From Sphingomonas sp. AR_OL41 (GTDB lineage: Bacteria; Pseudomonadota; Alphaproteobacteria; Sphingomonadales; Sphingomonadaceae): 49,279 bases of DNA. Every line of letters starts with the position of its first letter. Position 1 is the first letter of the stretch. This document shows positions 9,508-18,817 of this stretch, in pieces. The stretch is taken from NCBI RefSeq assembly GCF_029911635.1, contig NZ_JARYTI010000037.1, positions 1-49,279 of the forward strand, read 5' to 3'. The position numbers and the translations under genes are program-made. Under the pieces are notes generated by a model that did no database searches, had not been told where the DNA came from, and saw only the letters and a program-made list of their open reading frames with translations.

Positions 9508-9519
9508 ACTATAGATGGC
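9508..9519 (-). promoter_or_regulatory. -10-like element of receptor 2
   Basis: The minus strand reads GCCATCTATAGT, close to the CATCCTATAATT block before receptors 1 and 3, and lies 45 bp upstream of the start. The surrounding 150 bp (9510-9660) is clearly AT-richer than the rest of the window and holds no gene that I can see. Confidence 0.4.
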
Positions 9520-9689
9520 TTTCAGGGCCGCGGTCGTGAGTAGGGCAAAAAAATATATCATAAGTTATGACGGATTTTTTGGAGATTTTATCGGTCAATA
9601 TTATGGCAGCCAGCCTGTTTTAGGCTGATCTGCCGTATATCCACTTATCCGATACTGTCTTGATATTGTAGTGGTGATCCGAAGCCGGT

Positions 9690-9728
9690 CCGGACCAGCG
9701 AGACGCCATTGGCGCCCCGCTGGTCCGG
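9690..9728 (-). terminator. Terminator hairpin after receptor 3
   Basis: CCGGACCAGCG (9690-9700) and CGCTGGTCCGG (9718-9728) form an 11-bp perfect stem. The loop contains a further CGCC-ATT-GGCG mini-hairpin. It lies 7 bp past the receptor 3 stop on the minus strand. No strong T-run follows. Confidence 0.6.
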
Positions 9729-9734
9729 TTGGGT

Positions 9735-12239
9735 TCAGAAATCGTAGCGTAGCGAAGCGGTGATCGTGCGGCCATTGGCGACACGCGCCTGGCCGACGCC
9801 GTTCGCCGGGACCGACGCCTGGGTGACCTCGAAGAAGGCCAGCGTATTGAACACGTTGTTGGCGTTGACCATCAGTTCGACGCGGTCCGCCGGGCGGAAC
9901 TGCACGAACGGGTTGACCATGGTATAGCCAGGCATCCTGAGCAGGTTGGTATCCTGCGAATAGCTGCTGGTGTTGCCGATCACATTGGCGCCCACAGAGA
10001 AGGTGCGCGTCTCATATTGCGGCGTCGCCTCGAAGATGAACTTCGGCTGGTGACGCGGCACCTGGCCGGCAACCGCTGCATTCAGCGTGTCGTTGACGAT
10101 CGTGGCATGGGTATAGGTCAGCCCGCCGGTGATATTGAACGGCCCGCGACGGAAGCCAGCCTCGAACTCGGCGCCATAAGCGCGGTAGTTGCGGTGCGTC
10201 TGCGTACCGGTGCCGGCCTGCAGGTTGGTGTCCTGCGTGTTGGCGAGGAAGGCTGTTGCGTTGAAGGTAAACCCTCCCTTGCGGTACTTCACGCCGCCTT
10301 CGGTCTGCGTGACGATGTCATAGCCGTTTGCCGGATCGGCCATGCTGCCGTCGGTCGTGCTGACCGAGGTCGCGAAGAGAATCTTGTCGGCGTTGGCACG
10401 GGCACCCCGGCTGTACCGAGCGAAGACTGCGAGCGGCTCGGCGACGCGATAGTTGATGCCGACCGAATAGCTGAGATAATGATAGCCATAGTGCACCGGT
10501 GCCGGTGCGGTGACCGGGATGAAGGCGGTCTTCGACTCGGGGATCGAAATCTTGCCGTCGCCGTTGAAATCGTACGAGGTGATGCCGAGGCGGCCACCGC
10601 CGAGATCGGAGCCGTACAGCAGGCCGCGCACCTTGCCGATATCGTAGCGGATGCTGCCGCCGAGGGCGATCTTGCCGATGTGATAGTTGAGCGAACCATA
10701 GGGGGCGGTGACGTCATACTGGACGTCATAGGTCCGCCGGTACGTCCCGGCACCGCCTAGCGAATAGCTCAACACGCCGTTCTGCGTCTGCGCCACGCCG
10801 GCGCTGTCGGTATAGTCGATCAGCGACGAATTGCCGCCGCCAGCCACATCCTGCACGATGGAGGTGTAGAGCCAGTCATTGTTGATCTTCTGCAGCGCCT
10901 TGTAGACACCGCCGGTCACGGTGAATTCGCCATTGCCCAGCTTGAAGGCGCGATTGATGCGCACGTCGTTGGTGAAGTTGTCGAGCGAGTTTGCGTTGAC
11001 CCGCATCAAATACATGTTGCCGATCAGGCCGTTGCCGTTGATCGAGTTTGGGCTGGTGATGACCTGGCCGGCATTGGGGCCGGTGGCATAGCTCAACCTT
11101 CCGGTGCCCGCGCCGAGCGATGCGGGAAGCGCATTGCCCTGATACATTGCCGCGAACAGATCGCGCGTGACGCTGCCCGAAATCTTCGAATAGCGCGCTT
11201 TTTCGGTGACGCTCCAGCCGGCGACATCGAACTGCGCCTCGAGCCCGATCGACTTGACGACCGCATGCATGCCGTCGCTGACGGGCGTGTGGATCGGCTG
11301 GTTGTTGCCGTCCAGCGTGACGACGCTGGGGATGTAGCGCGACAGTACCGAATCCTTCTTGATGTCGAAATTGGCGACATTCTGGTAGATCGGCTTGTCA
11401 TTGGTACCGCTGATCGCGATCGGTCCCGGCATGTATTGCGGCGAGCGATCGTCGAGATATTTGCCTGACAGGCGAATATAGCCATCGGCGAACTGCTTCG
11501 TTACGTTGAACTTCAGCTGACCGCCCTGATAGGCGTTGTAGCCGACGTGGCGCGCGCCCTCGCCGGTGCGGTAGAAGCCACCGAAGTGGAAACGCAGCGA
11601 ATCGCTGATCTTGCCACCATAGTCGAAGTCGAGGCGCTTCATGTCATAGTCGAGGCCGCCGGTCAGCTGGATCGCGCCACCCTCGACGTCGCCGGTCTTG
11701 GAGATGAGGTTGATCACGCCACCTGGCGAGTTCGATGCGAAGGTCGAGGCCGAGCCGCCGCGAATGGCTTCCACCGCTGACAGGTTGAAGTCGGCGCGGA
11801 TGAAGATATCCGACGAGACGTTGAAGAAGTCGCCAAATTCGAGAACGGGCAGGCCGTCTTCCTCGATCTGCATGAACTTGGAGCCGCCAGCGGCGAGCGG
11901 AAGGCCGCGGATGGTGTAGTTGGAGTTGCCATCGCCGGTCGATGACTCGGTACGGATGCCGGGAATGTTGCGCAGGATGTCGCCGAGCGAACGCGCGCCG
12001 ATCTTCTCGATCTCGGTTTCCTTCATCGCGCTGGTCGATGTCGCGCTGTCGAGTCGATCGCGTCCCTTGGCGACGCCGGTCGAGAAAAGCTCCTCGGCCG
12101 GAGCCGTGGCTGCGGGATTGGCTGCCTTCTGCGCGGTTGTGCTCGCGGTTGCCGTTGACGGGGTGGCCGGCACCAGCTGGGCCATCGCAGGCGTGGCAAG
12201 CGCGAAGGGCGCCGCAGTCAGCAGAAGGTATTTTTTCAC
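9735..12239 (-). CDS. TonB-dependent receptor, paralogue 3
   Basis: 834 residues. The start is taken as GTG 12239 because VKKYLLLTAAPFALATPAMAQ is a complete signal peptide that aligns with those of the neighbours. The plug motifs SLGDILRNIPGIR, YTIRGLPLAAGG and VEAIRGGSASTFASN are conserved, and the barrel ends ASLRYDF. The EF-hand-like loop DFNGDGKISIPE is encoded at 10536-10571. It is much more like receptor 2 than receptor 1. It is the first of the three in transcription order, but each receptor has its own upstream region and 3' hairpin, so they are probably separately transcribed. Confidence 0.93.
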   Translation of the reverse strand: MKKYLLLTAAPFALATPAMAQLVPATPSTATASTTAQKAANPAATAPAEELFSTGVAKGRDRLDSATSTSAMKETEIEKIGARSLGDILRNIPGIRTESSTGDGNSNYTIRGLPLAAGGSKFMQIEEDGLPVLEFGDFFNVSSDIFIRADFNLSAVEAIRGGSASTFASNSPGGVINLISKTGDVEGGAIQLTGGLDYDMKRLDFDYGGKISDSLRFHFGGFYRTGEGARHVGYNAYQGGQLKFNVTKQFADGYIRLSGKYLDDRSPQYMPGPIAISGTNDKPIYQNVANFDIKKDSVLSRYIPSVVTLDGNNQPIHTPVSDGMHAVVKSIGLEAQFDVAGWSVTEKARYSKISGSVTRDLFAAMYQGNALPASLGAGTGRLSYATGPNAGQVITSPNSINGNGLIGNMYLMRVNANSLDNFTNDVRINRAFKLGNGEFTVTGGVYKALQKINNDWLYTSIVQDVAGGGNSSLIDYTDSAGVAQTQNGVLSYSLGGAGTYRRTYDVQYDVTAPYGSLNYHIGKIALGGSIRYDIGKVRGLLYGSDLGGGRLGITSYDFNGDGKISIPESKTAFIPVTAPAPVHYGYHYLSYSVGINYRVAEPLAVFARYSRGARANADKILFATSVSTTDGSMADPANGYDIVTQTEGGVKYRKGGFTFNATAFLANTQDTNLQAGTGTQTHRNYRAYGAEFEAGFRRGPFNITGGLTYTHATIVNDTLNAAVAGQVPRHQPKFIFEATPQYETRTFSVGANVIGNTSSYSQDTNLLRMPGYTMVNPFVQFRPADRVELMVNANNVFNTLAFFEVTQASVPANGVGQARVANGRTITASLRYDF

Positions 12240-12290
12240 GAAAATGCACCCCGTTCGGTAAGAGCGACCCACTTGGGGGTCCGGTGGTTG

Positions 12291-12302
12291 AATTATAGGA
12301 TG
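12291..12302 (-). promoter_or_regulatory. -10 region of receptor 3 promoter
   Basis: The minus strand has CATCCTATAATT, with consensus TATAAT 53 bp upstream of the GTG start. The block is identical to that upstream of receptor 1, and in both cases a CGCTCCG sequence lies further upstream. A shared regulator or sigma factor is suggested. Confidence 0.55.
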
Positions 12303-12397
12303 ACCTGTCGGAGCGGCGTCGCGCTTAGCCGCGGGTTAACTATGAAATTAATTTAAATAGCTGTGAGAGCTTCGGAAAAAAGTTTCGAATTGCAAGC

Positions 12398-12871
12398 TTA
12401 TGGGATGAGTTGCGGTGTCGGGCTCGGCGCCGGCCCTATTTTGAGCGCCGGAAAGGCATAGGGAGTCGTCGACCGGGGCTTAGCGATCGAGGCCGAGCGC
12501 AAGGGAATGCGCGGGCGCGAGCGCTGGACAAGCTGGCGCAGCGTATCGGTCGAGCACGGCTTCTCGATCACGGCCGCGGCGCCCGCCGCCTTTGCTTCAT
12601 CGATCAGCGAGGCGTCGACCGAGCCCGACATGAGCACCATGGCGAGCCGTCGATCGGCGCGTCGGCTCAGGGTTCGCATGACCTCGATCCCGGTGCATTC
12701 GGGCATCTGATGGTCGACCAGCAATAGACCTGACGTCCGCCGGTCAACGTGCGCATAGAAATCCTCGACGCGCGCGTACGTCATGATGTCGGTATTGAAT
12801 AGAGAAGCGAACAGTATCTCGAGCGACGAGCGAATGGAGGAATTGTCGTCAAGGATGTAAATCGATGTCAT
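12398..12871 (-). CDS. Single-domain response regulator
   Basis: 157 residues. It is a receiver domain with the acidic pair at D8/D9, the phospho-acceptor D53 in LLLVDHQMPE, the switch Ser in LMSGS and the Lys in IEKP. The roughly 35-residue C-terminal tail is Pro/Ser-rich and has no output domain, so it acts through protein contacts. Start ATG 12871 begins the first beta strand (MTSIYILDDN). It lies 109 bp downstream of the c-di-GMP enzyme on the same strand and may be its partner, although no kinase gene is nearby. Confidence 0.85.
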   Translation of the reverse strand: MTSIYILDDNSSIRSSLEILFASLFNTDIMTYARVEDFYAHVDRRTSGLLLVDHQMPECTGIEVMRTLSRRADRRLAMVLMSGSVDASLIDEAKAAGAAAVIEKPCSTDTLRQLVQRSRPRIPLRSASIAKPRSTTPYAFPALKIGPAPSPTPQLIP

Positions 12872-12980
12872 TGCAACGCTATTCCCCACGTCAGACTGTT
12901 GGTTCCAACACCAACCACGATGCGACGACGGCGGCGGGTTCGCGACCGGCGCTGAAGCGGGACCGGGCGGGCCCGGACCG

Positions 12981-15956
12981 TCAGCCCGCGCGCCAGATGT
13001 CACCGCCCGGACCGTCAATGCCCCGCGCCAGCAGATCGGGGATGCGAGCCGCGTCCAATGCCGGTGCGAAAAGATAGCCCTGGGCGTGGGTGCAGCCGTG
13101 CAGGCGCACGAAATCGGCCTGCGCGCGGGTTTCGATACCCTCGGCGACGGTGCTCATGCCCAGCGCGTCGCCGAGCCGGAAGACGGCTTCGACGATCGCC
13201 TGGTCGCTGGCATTGCGGCCGATGCCGGCGACGAACGACCGGTCGATCTTGATCGTATCGACCGCGAAATGCCGCAGATGCGAGAGCGACGAGAAGCCGG
13301 TACCGAAATCGTCGAGTGCAACGGTAATGCCGGCCGCGCGCACCTGATCCAGCGCGAAGAGCACGGTGCCCGCGCTTTCGTCGAGCAAGGCGGTCTCGGT
13401 GATTTCGAGTTCGACCATCGCCGCGGGCACGCCGAAGCGGGCGAGGCGGGCGAGCAGCCTTCCGGCATAATCGGGGCGGCGAAATTCGGCCGGCGAGGCG
13501 TTGAGGGCGATCTTGCCGAAGGCGACGCCGCGCTGGAGCCAGTCGCGCATGTCGGTGAAGATCAGTTCGGAAATCGCGTCGCCGAGATGCCCGGCGAGCT
13601 CGGTGTCGTCAAAGGCATGGGCGATCGAGGCCGGCGCGTGCAGCCCGGCGCGCGCGTCGCGCCACCGCAGTAACGCTTCGAACCCGGCGATACGCCCCGA
13701 CGCCAGCGCGATCTTGGGCTGATAGAGTGGCTGCAGCCAGTGATTGGCGATTGCCGTCCGGGCGTGGTTGAGCATCGCGATTTCGCTTTCGCGGTGCGCG
13801 CGCAGCGAGCGTTTGAAGACATGGGCGACGCCGCGACCGGCGTCCTTGGCCGAATAGAGCGCGAGATCGGCGCTCTGGACGAGCGTCGCGGGACTTCCAC
13901 CATGGACAGGAAAGGTGGCGATGCCGATGCTCGCGCGCAGATCGACATTGGTGGTGCCGACCGGCAAGGGCTGATCGAGCCGGCGCAGGAGATCGGTCGC
14001 GATGGCGAGCGCCGCGGTCGCGTCGTGCCCGGGAAGGATTGCGGCGAATTCGTCGCCGCCGATCCGCGCGACATGGGCGGCCGGGGGCATGGCTTCCGCC
14101 ATCCGCCGGGCGAAGCCGACCAGCGTCGCGTCGCCCGCCGGGTGGCCGAGCCGGTTGTTGATCTGCTTGAAATTGTCGAGGTCGATCAGCAACAGGCTGG
14201 CGGCGGTCTTGTCGATGCGCGCCCGTTTCAGCGCGACTTCGAGATCGGCATTATATTGCAGGCGATTGGCCAGGCCAGTCAGGGCATCGTGGCTCGCCGC
14301 CCAGGCGATCCGGTCCTGTGCGGTCTTTTCGGCGGTAATGTCCTTGTAGGTGATGATGAGGCGGGTGGCGGCACCGGCCGTGTCGCGCATGACATGCCGT
14401 TCGCTGATCAGCCAGCGCACACCGGCGTCGATCGGTCGGACGATGCGGAACTTCTTCAGCGAGCGGTCGTCCGCAACGTCGAGCGTAGCGAGGCCATATT
14501 GTGGAACTGCCGCTGCCCGGTCATCGGGATGGACCAGTGATGCAAACAGTTCGGACGACCCGCGGGCATCGGACGTCACGCCGAAGATGTTGCGCAATTC
14601 GGCGGACCAATGTTCCCGCTGTTGAACGAGATCGATGTCGGCGATGCCCAGCTCGGCGGCGGTCGCCGCGAGCCGGAAACGCTCCTCGCTCGCCTGCAGC
14701 ATTTCCTCGGCCCGCTTGCGCTCGCTGACATCGACCATCGCGCCGATCGCGCGCACGACGCGACCCTGGTCGTTGCGGATCAACGACGCGCGATCGGCGA
14801 CATGCGCGTAGGAGCCATCACCGCGCCGGAAACGGTATTCGGCGGCATGGTTGATTCCCGGACCCCGGACCGACGCGACGATGGCCGCGACGACGCGCGC
14901 ACGATCGTCGGGATGAATGCGTTCGCGCCACCATGCCTGGGGGCTCCGCCCGCCATCCAAAGCGAGCGAGAAGCGATGCTCGAGCGCGTCGCTCCACGTC
15001 ACCACGTCATTCTGCGCGTCGAAATCCCACACCACATCGGCGGCCGCAAGGGCGACGAGGCGGTAGCGTTCTTCGGCATCGAGCCTTGCCCGCTCGGCCA
15101 GCACGGTATCGTTGATGTCCTCGAACGAGCCGTTCCAGCGCAGGATATTGCCGGCTTGGTCGCGGCGAATGCGGCCGCGGGCGCGGAACCAACGCTCCCC
15201 CCCGGCAATCACGCGGACGCGGAAGCGCACGTCGAAGCCGAGCCCGGTAGTCGCCGAATGCAGCATCGCCGCATCGATCGCGCGCACATCGTGCGGGTTG
15301 ACCATCTTCTTCCAGCCATGGCCGAGTGCCTGGCGCTCGGTCTGCCCGGTCAGCGCGAACCAGCGCGCATTCGTCGTGAGCATGCGACAGCGCGGATCGG
15401 CGGTCCAGTCCATCCGCGGGCTGAATCCGAGCGCGTCGCGGTGATCCTCCTCGGTCTCGTGCAAAATGCGCTCGACCCGTCGGATTTCGGTGAGATCGGT
15501 GACCAGGCAGAGCGCGCCGGTCACCTGCCCGGCGGCATCGCGGAACAGGATCGGGTGGGACGCGACCGGCGTGCGGGTGCCGTCGGCGCGCTCGATGACC
15601 GATTCGACCGGCGCTGTCGGCGCGGCGGTGTGCATCGCCCGTTCGAGCGCGCTCGTCCCGGGGGCGGCTTCGCATCCGGCGCGGTCGTAGCGCTTCCATG
15701 CACCGCACCAATAGGCTTCGCCCGGCGCGGGGCTCTGCCCCCACAAGGTGGTCGCCGCGGCGTTGCAGAAAGTGATCCGCCCCGCGGCATCGGTGGCATA
15801 GACGGCGACCGGCAGCGCTTCGAGCAGTTCCGATGCCGAAGCCGGCAGAAGCGCACCGTCGCCCGGCGCGCCGGCAAGGGGGGCGATCTCGCGCAGGCGT
15901 GCGTGCAGCGCAGCAATGTCCGCCGATCGCGACACTGGCGCTTTCAGCGAAGACAT
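12981..15956 (-). CDS. PAS-PAS-PAS-PAS-GGDEF-EAL c-di-GMP cyclase/phosphodiesterase
   Basis: 991 residues from ATG 15956, which has GAGGA 9 nt upstream. Four PAS-type sensor repeats can be seen (about residues 40-160, 170-290, 295-420 and 425-545, with PAC endings such as GALCLVTDLTE and RAIGAMVDVSERK). They are followed by GGDEF (about 550-715, motif ARIGGDEFAAIL intact) and EAL (about 730-985: FEALLRW, LEITETALL, DDFGTGFSSLSHL, DTIKIDRSFV, VAEGIET). All catalytic residues I can check are present, so either activity is possible. There is no RxxD inhibitory site just before GGDEF. There is no membrane segment, so it is a cytosolic sensor. Signal unknown. Confidence 0.92.
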   Translation of the reverse strand: MSSLKAPVSRSADIAALHARLREIAPLAGAPGDGALLPASASELLEALPVAVYATDAAGRITFCNAAATTLWGQSPAPGEAYWCGAWKRYDRAGCEAAPGTSALERAMHTAAPTAPVESVIERADGTRTPVASHPILFRDAAGQVTGALCLVTDLTEIRRVERILHETEEDHRDALGFSPRMDWTADPRCRMLTTNARWFALTGQTERQALGHGWKKMVNPHDVRAIDAAMLHSATTGLGFDVRFRVRVIAGGERWFRARGRIRRDQAGNILRWNGSFEDINDTVLAERARLDAEERYRLVALAAADVVWDFDAQNDVVTWSDALEHRFSLALDGGRSPQAWWRERIHPDDRARVVAAIVASVRGPGINHAAEYRFRRGDGSYAHVADRASLIRNDQGRVVRAIGAMVDVSERKRAEEMLQASEERFRLAATAAELGIADIDLVQQREHWSAELRNIFGVTSDARGSSELFASLVHPDDRAAAVPQYGLATLDVADDRSLKKFRIVRPIDAGVRWLISERHVMRDTAGAATRLIITYKDITAEKTAQDRIAWAASHDALTGLANRLQYNADLEVALKRARIDKTAASLLLIDLDNFKQINNRLGHPAGDATLVGFARRMAEAMPPAAHVARIGGDEFAAILPGHDATAALAIATDLLRRLDQPLPVGTTNVDLRASIGIATFPVHGGSPATLVQSADLALYSAKDAGRGVAHVFKRSLRAHRESEIAMLNHARTAIANHWLQPLYQPKIALASGRIAGFEALLRWRDARAGLHAPASIAHAFDDTELAGHLGDAISELIFTDMRDWLQRGVAFGKIALNASPAEFRRPDYAGRLLARLARFGVPAAMVELEITETALLDESAGTVLFALDQVRAAGITVALDDFGTGFSSLSHLRHFAVDTIKIDRSFVAGIGRNASDQAIVEAVFRLGDALGMSTVAEGIETRAQADFVRLHGCTHAQGYLFAPALDAARIPDLLARGIDGPGGDIWRAG

Positions 15957-16173
15957 TCGGCAATCCTCACGGGTCCACCACGGACGCGCACCACTTTTCC
16001 CCACCAGTTTCCTATGCCCATTGTAGGCGATGATGGCGGGCGCGGGTCATGGTCGAGCGCTTTTGCGCCCGGGCGATGCGGGAATGAGAGGGTTCGTTCG
16101 CGGGCATCGCCGCGTGCGTCGCTGAGGCCGACGCGGTCGTGCTAAATGGGCGCGACGCGGCGTTGCGTGCGGA

Positions 16174-16467
16174 TTATTTCCGCGCGAGCCGTCGCCGGTT
16201 GGCGCGTACCTTGCCGCGATAGAGGCCGATCGCCCTGCGCGTCGCGCGCGCGGGCGTGGTACCGAGCCTGCCGGACATCGCCGCCGCGTGCAGTTCGAGC
16301 GACGCCGCCATTTTCTCGGTGAACATCAGCTGGAATTCGTCGAGCGCGGCCGACCCACCCATGGCGATCCGCGCGGTGCGCAGCGCCATCACGGTCGAGG
16401 CCTCGGTGCCGAGCGCCCAGGCATCGACGCTTGCGCCGAACCATTCGCCGAAAGGCCAGCTGTTCAT
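16174..16467 (-). CDS. Small helical protein, phasin-like
   Basis: 97 residues. Start ATG 16467 is chosen because AGGAG lies 7 nt upstream. The body is predicted amphipathic helix (STVMALRTARIAMGGSAAL, FQLMFTEKMAASLELHAAAM) with a very basic tail (RGKVRANRRRLARK). Helical, basic-tailed small proteins of this kind occur among phasins and other granule-associated proteins in alphaproteobacteria. That comparison is by character only and the function is not established. Confidence 0.6.
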   Translation of the reverse strand: MNSWPFGEWFGASVDAWALGTEASTVMALRTARIAMGGSAALDEFQLMFTEKMAASLELHAAAMSGRLGTTPARATRRAIGLYRGKVRANRRRLARK

Positions 16468-16587
16468 CGTGAAACTCCTGGCCACCCGATCGCGCCGGAT
16501 TTCCCAACGGATGAGTGCGGGTTTCGGACCCGTGCAGCGATTCGTCCAGCAGCGATGCGGCGCGCGGTCGACGCGCGCCCGGGTCGG

Positions 16588-16755
16588 TCAGGAAAGCCTG
16601 ACCCATTTGATGAGCTCGAAGGCGGTAACGAGGATCATCAGCCACAAGGCCAATGCGATCGGCAGCGTGGCGAGAATGCCGAGCGACTGGCTCGATGTCA
16701 CAGGCTCGCCGTGGCGAAGCGTGCTGTTCGAAAGTCCGTCCTTGACGCGCTGCAT
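16588..16755 (-). CDS. Small single-pass membrane protein
   Basis: 55 residues. It starts MQRVKDGLSNSTLRHGEP and has one clear transmembrane helix (LGILATLPIALALWLMILV), then AFELIKWVRLS. GAGGGAG lies about 7 nt upstream of ATG 16755, a good ribosome site, so it is likely a real gene despite its length. It lies upstream of, and on the same strand as, the phasin-like gene. Function unknown. Confidence 0.6.
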   Translation of the reverse strand: MQRVKDGLSNSTLRHGEPVTSSQSLGILATLPIALALWLMILVTAFELIKWVRLS

Positions 16756-16919
16756 GTCATGCTCCCTCGGAGGCTTAGTGGCCCGAGCGGCGCGGGGCAG
16801 AAAGCGGGGAATTCTACCTTGGGAATTCTACGTAAAGCGGATGGCCTTCGGGCGCACCGCAAGATGGACCCGTTCGTCATGCCGGCGCGTTGGCGTGGAA
16901 ACAGGCCGGGAGCGAAGCA

Positions 16920-17447
16920 ATGCCGAACCACCCATGGGCGCGCCGCGCGCTCCTTTTCGTGACGTTATCGGCGTCGCTTTCCGCCTGCGGCCATGAGGGT
17001 GACAAGGCGGCGGCGGAGGGCAATGCGCACGGGTTCGTGCCGCCGGCGCCGGTAGCGGTGAAGGCGTTGCCGGGACAGGCGTCGCTCACGCCGCTCGACG
17101 CCTATATTGGCCGGCTGCCGCGCGACGCGGTCGACGGCGTGATGTTCTACGATCGCACCGATGTCGCGACCGCGCTGGTCGCAGCCGTCAAGGACGAGAA
17201 GGTGCGCCATGAATTTCGCGAAGGCAGCGGCCCGCCGCGGCCGATCTTCGAGCGCGGCAACAGCGTCGCGATCTGGGCGTGCGCGGCGAAGAATTGTGAC
17301 GGCCGGCAATGGACCTTCCTGCTCGACCGCGACACCGGCAAGGGCGAGGCATGTTATCATGACGCCGCGACGATGGGCGCGACGAGCCACTGGTATGTCG
17401 GCCGCTACAAGCCCGATGTGCGGCCCGGTGCCTGCCCTTCGGCCTGA
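16920..17447 (+). CDS. Hypothetical lipoprotein
   Basis: 175 residues from ATG 16920 (GGGAG 7 nt upstream). A signal sequence with lipobox LSAC puts the lipidated Cys near residue 23. The mature part contains a paired-Cys region (IWACAAKNCDGRQWTFLLD, then EACYHDA), reminiscent of small periplasmic inhibitor or sensor folds such as the MliC-type lysozyme inhibitors. I cannot confirm that family. It is divergent from the small membrane protein gene and precedes the exported methyltransferase-like gene. Confidence 0.7.
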   Translation: MPNHPWARRALLFVTLSASLSACGHEGDKAAAEGNAHGFVPPAPVAVKALPGQASLTPLDAYIGRLPRDAVDGVMFYDRTDVATALVAAVKDEKVRHEFREGSGPPRPIFERGNSVAIWACAAKNCDGRQWTFLLDRDTGKGEACYHDAATMGATSHWYVGRYKPDVRPGACPSA

Positions 17448-17512
17448 GGCACGCGAGCCATTGCCGCTATCCTGCGCGGGGACTATTCTCGCCGCAAATC
17501 GCAGGAGGGAAG

Positions 17513-18265
17513 ATGATGAAGCGCATCGTGACGGGATTCGCCCTGGGGCTCGTACTGGCGGGGAGCGCTGTCGCGGCGCATCAGGACAGCGGCAAGGCGC
17601 TCGCCGCCGCGCTCGCCGATCCGGGGCGGCCGAGCGAGGACAGCAGCCGCGACGCGGCGCGCCACCCGGCCGAACTGCTCGCCTTTGCCGGCGTCAAGCC
17701 GGGCGACCGCGCGCTCGATTTCATCATGGGCGGGGGATATTTCACCCGTATCCTCGCCAAGGCGGTCGGGCCCAAGGGGCATGTCTGGGCCTATACGCCG
17801 GACGAGTTCATCAAGTTCAAGGCGGCCTATGGCGAGGACCAGAAGAAGGTCGCCGGCGCCTATGCCAACGTTACGGCGCTCAACGGCGGGCTCGGGTCGG
17901 TCAAGCTGCCGGGGTCGCTCGACGTCGCGATCACGGTGCAGAACTATCATGACCTGCATCTCGGCGGGTTCCCCGCCGACACCGCCAGCAAGGCCAATGC
18001 CGCGCTGTTCAAGGCGTTGAAGCATGGCGGCACGCTGCTGGTCGTCGATCATGTCGCGGCGGCGGGATCGGGCCTGGCGGCCGCCGACAAGCTCCACCGG
18101 ATCGACCCCGAAATCATCAAGGACGAGCTCGTCGCTTCGGGCTTCCGCTATGACGGCGAACTCGCGGTGCTGCGCAATAGCGGCGACGACCACAGCAAGC
18201 TGGTGTTCGATCCGGCGATCCGCGGGCATACCGACCAGGTGGTGTACCGCTTCCGCAAGCCCTGA
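17513..18265 (+). CDS. Exported class I methyltransferase-like protein (COG4798 type)
   Basis: 250 residues starting MMKRIVTGFALGLVLAGSAVAAH, a signal peptide, with AGGAGGGAAG directly upstream. The fold signature follows: VKPGDRALDFIMGGGYFTRI (motif I with a Gly triplet), VTVQNYHDLHL-like motif IV, and LFKALKHGGTLLVVDH. Methyltransferase-like proteins with signal peptides form a known but uncharacterised group. SAM is not available in the periplasm, so their activity is puzzling. The next gene (18301) follows 35 bp downstream on the same strand. Confidence 0.8.
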   Translation: MMKRIVTGFALGLVLAGSAVAAHQDSGKALAAALADPGRPSEDSSRDAARHPAELLAFAGVKPGDRALDFIMGGGYFTRILAKAVGPKGHVWAYTPDEFIKFKAAYGEDQKKVAGAYANVTALNGGLGSVKLPGSLDVAITVQNYHDLHLGGFPADTASKANAALFKALKHGGTLLVVDHVAAAGSGLAAADKLHRIDPEIIKDELVASGFRYDGELAVLRNSGDDHSKLVFDPAIRGHTDQVVYRFRKP

Positions 18266-18300
18266 CGTTCAGGGTTCGTCGCCGCGCGCGGGGAGGGAGC

Positions 18301-18756
18301 ATGGGCTGGAACAGAGGGCGCGGGCTGCTCGGGCCGCTCAAGCCGCTGATCGGCGACTGGGCAACGCTCCGCGGCGCGGGCGACGGCCCGGCGGCAGCGA
18401 TGCGCTGCACCCGCCGCTTTACGCCATTTGGCAAGGACTGGATCGAGCTCGACGCGCGTTGGCAGGTCGGCCCGGACCGCGAATATCGCGAGATCGCGTT
18501 GTTCGGGAAGGGTGATGATGACGCGCTCGGCTGCTTCTCCTTCACCAATGACGGCAAGCGCTCGGTCGGGCGGCTCAGCGTCGGCAGCGACGTCGATCCG
18601 GCGGCGATCGCGTTCGAGGCGCAAATGCCGGCCGGGCTGGCGCGGATGATCTATTGGCCGCGCGCGGACGATGCGCCGGGGTTTCGCTTCGCGGTCGAGA
18701 GCCGGACCAAGAAAGGCTGGAATCGCTTTCTTCTGCAGGAATTCGGCCCGGCCTAG
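18301..18756 (+). CDS. Hypothetical protein, possible lipocalin-like fold
   Basis: 151 residues. GGGGAGGGAGC immediately precedes ATG 18301. The pattern is beta-rich: GLLGPLKPLIGDWATLRG at the start, then alternating strands (RRFTPFGKDWIELDARWQV, YREIALFGK, GCFSFTNDGKRSVGRLS). It ends in a strand containing WNRFLLQEF. This looks like a DUF1579-type or lipocalin-like small barrel, but the family is not certain. No signal peptide. It is probably co-transcribed with the upstream methyltransferase-like gene. Confidence 0.6.
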   Translation: MGWNRGRGLLGPLKPLIGDWATLRGAGDGPAAAMRCTRRFTPFGKDWIELDARWQVGPDREYREIALFGKGDDDALGCFSFTNDGKRSVGRLSVGSDVDPAAIAFEAQMPAGLARMIYWPRADDAPGFRFAVESRTKKGWNRFLLQEFGPA

Positions 18757-18817
18757 ACTAGCGCGGTGCGACTTACCTTAACGGACAGGGGATAATTCCG
18801 ACCGATGTCATGCCGCT

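Noticed and set aside
16142..16645. 167-codon minus-strand frame over the phasin-like gene
   Set aside because: The composition is random Arg/Ala/His, while the 97-residue frame has a good ribosome site and helical character.
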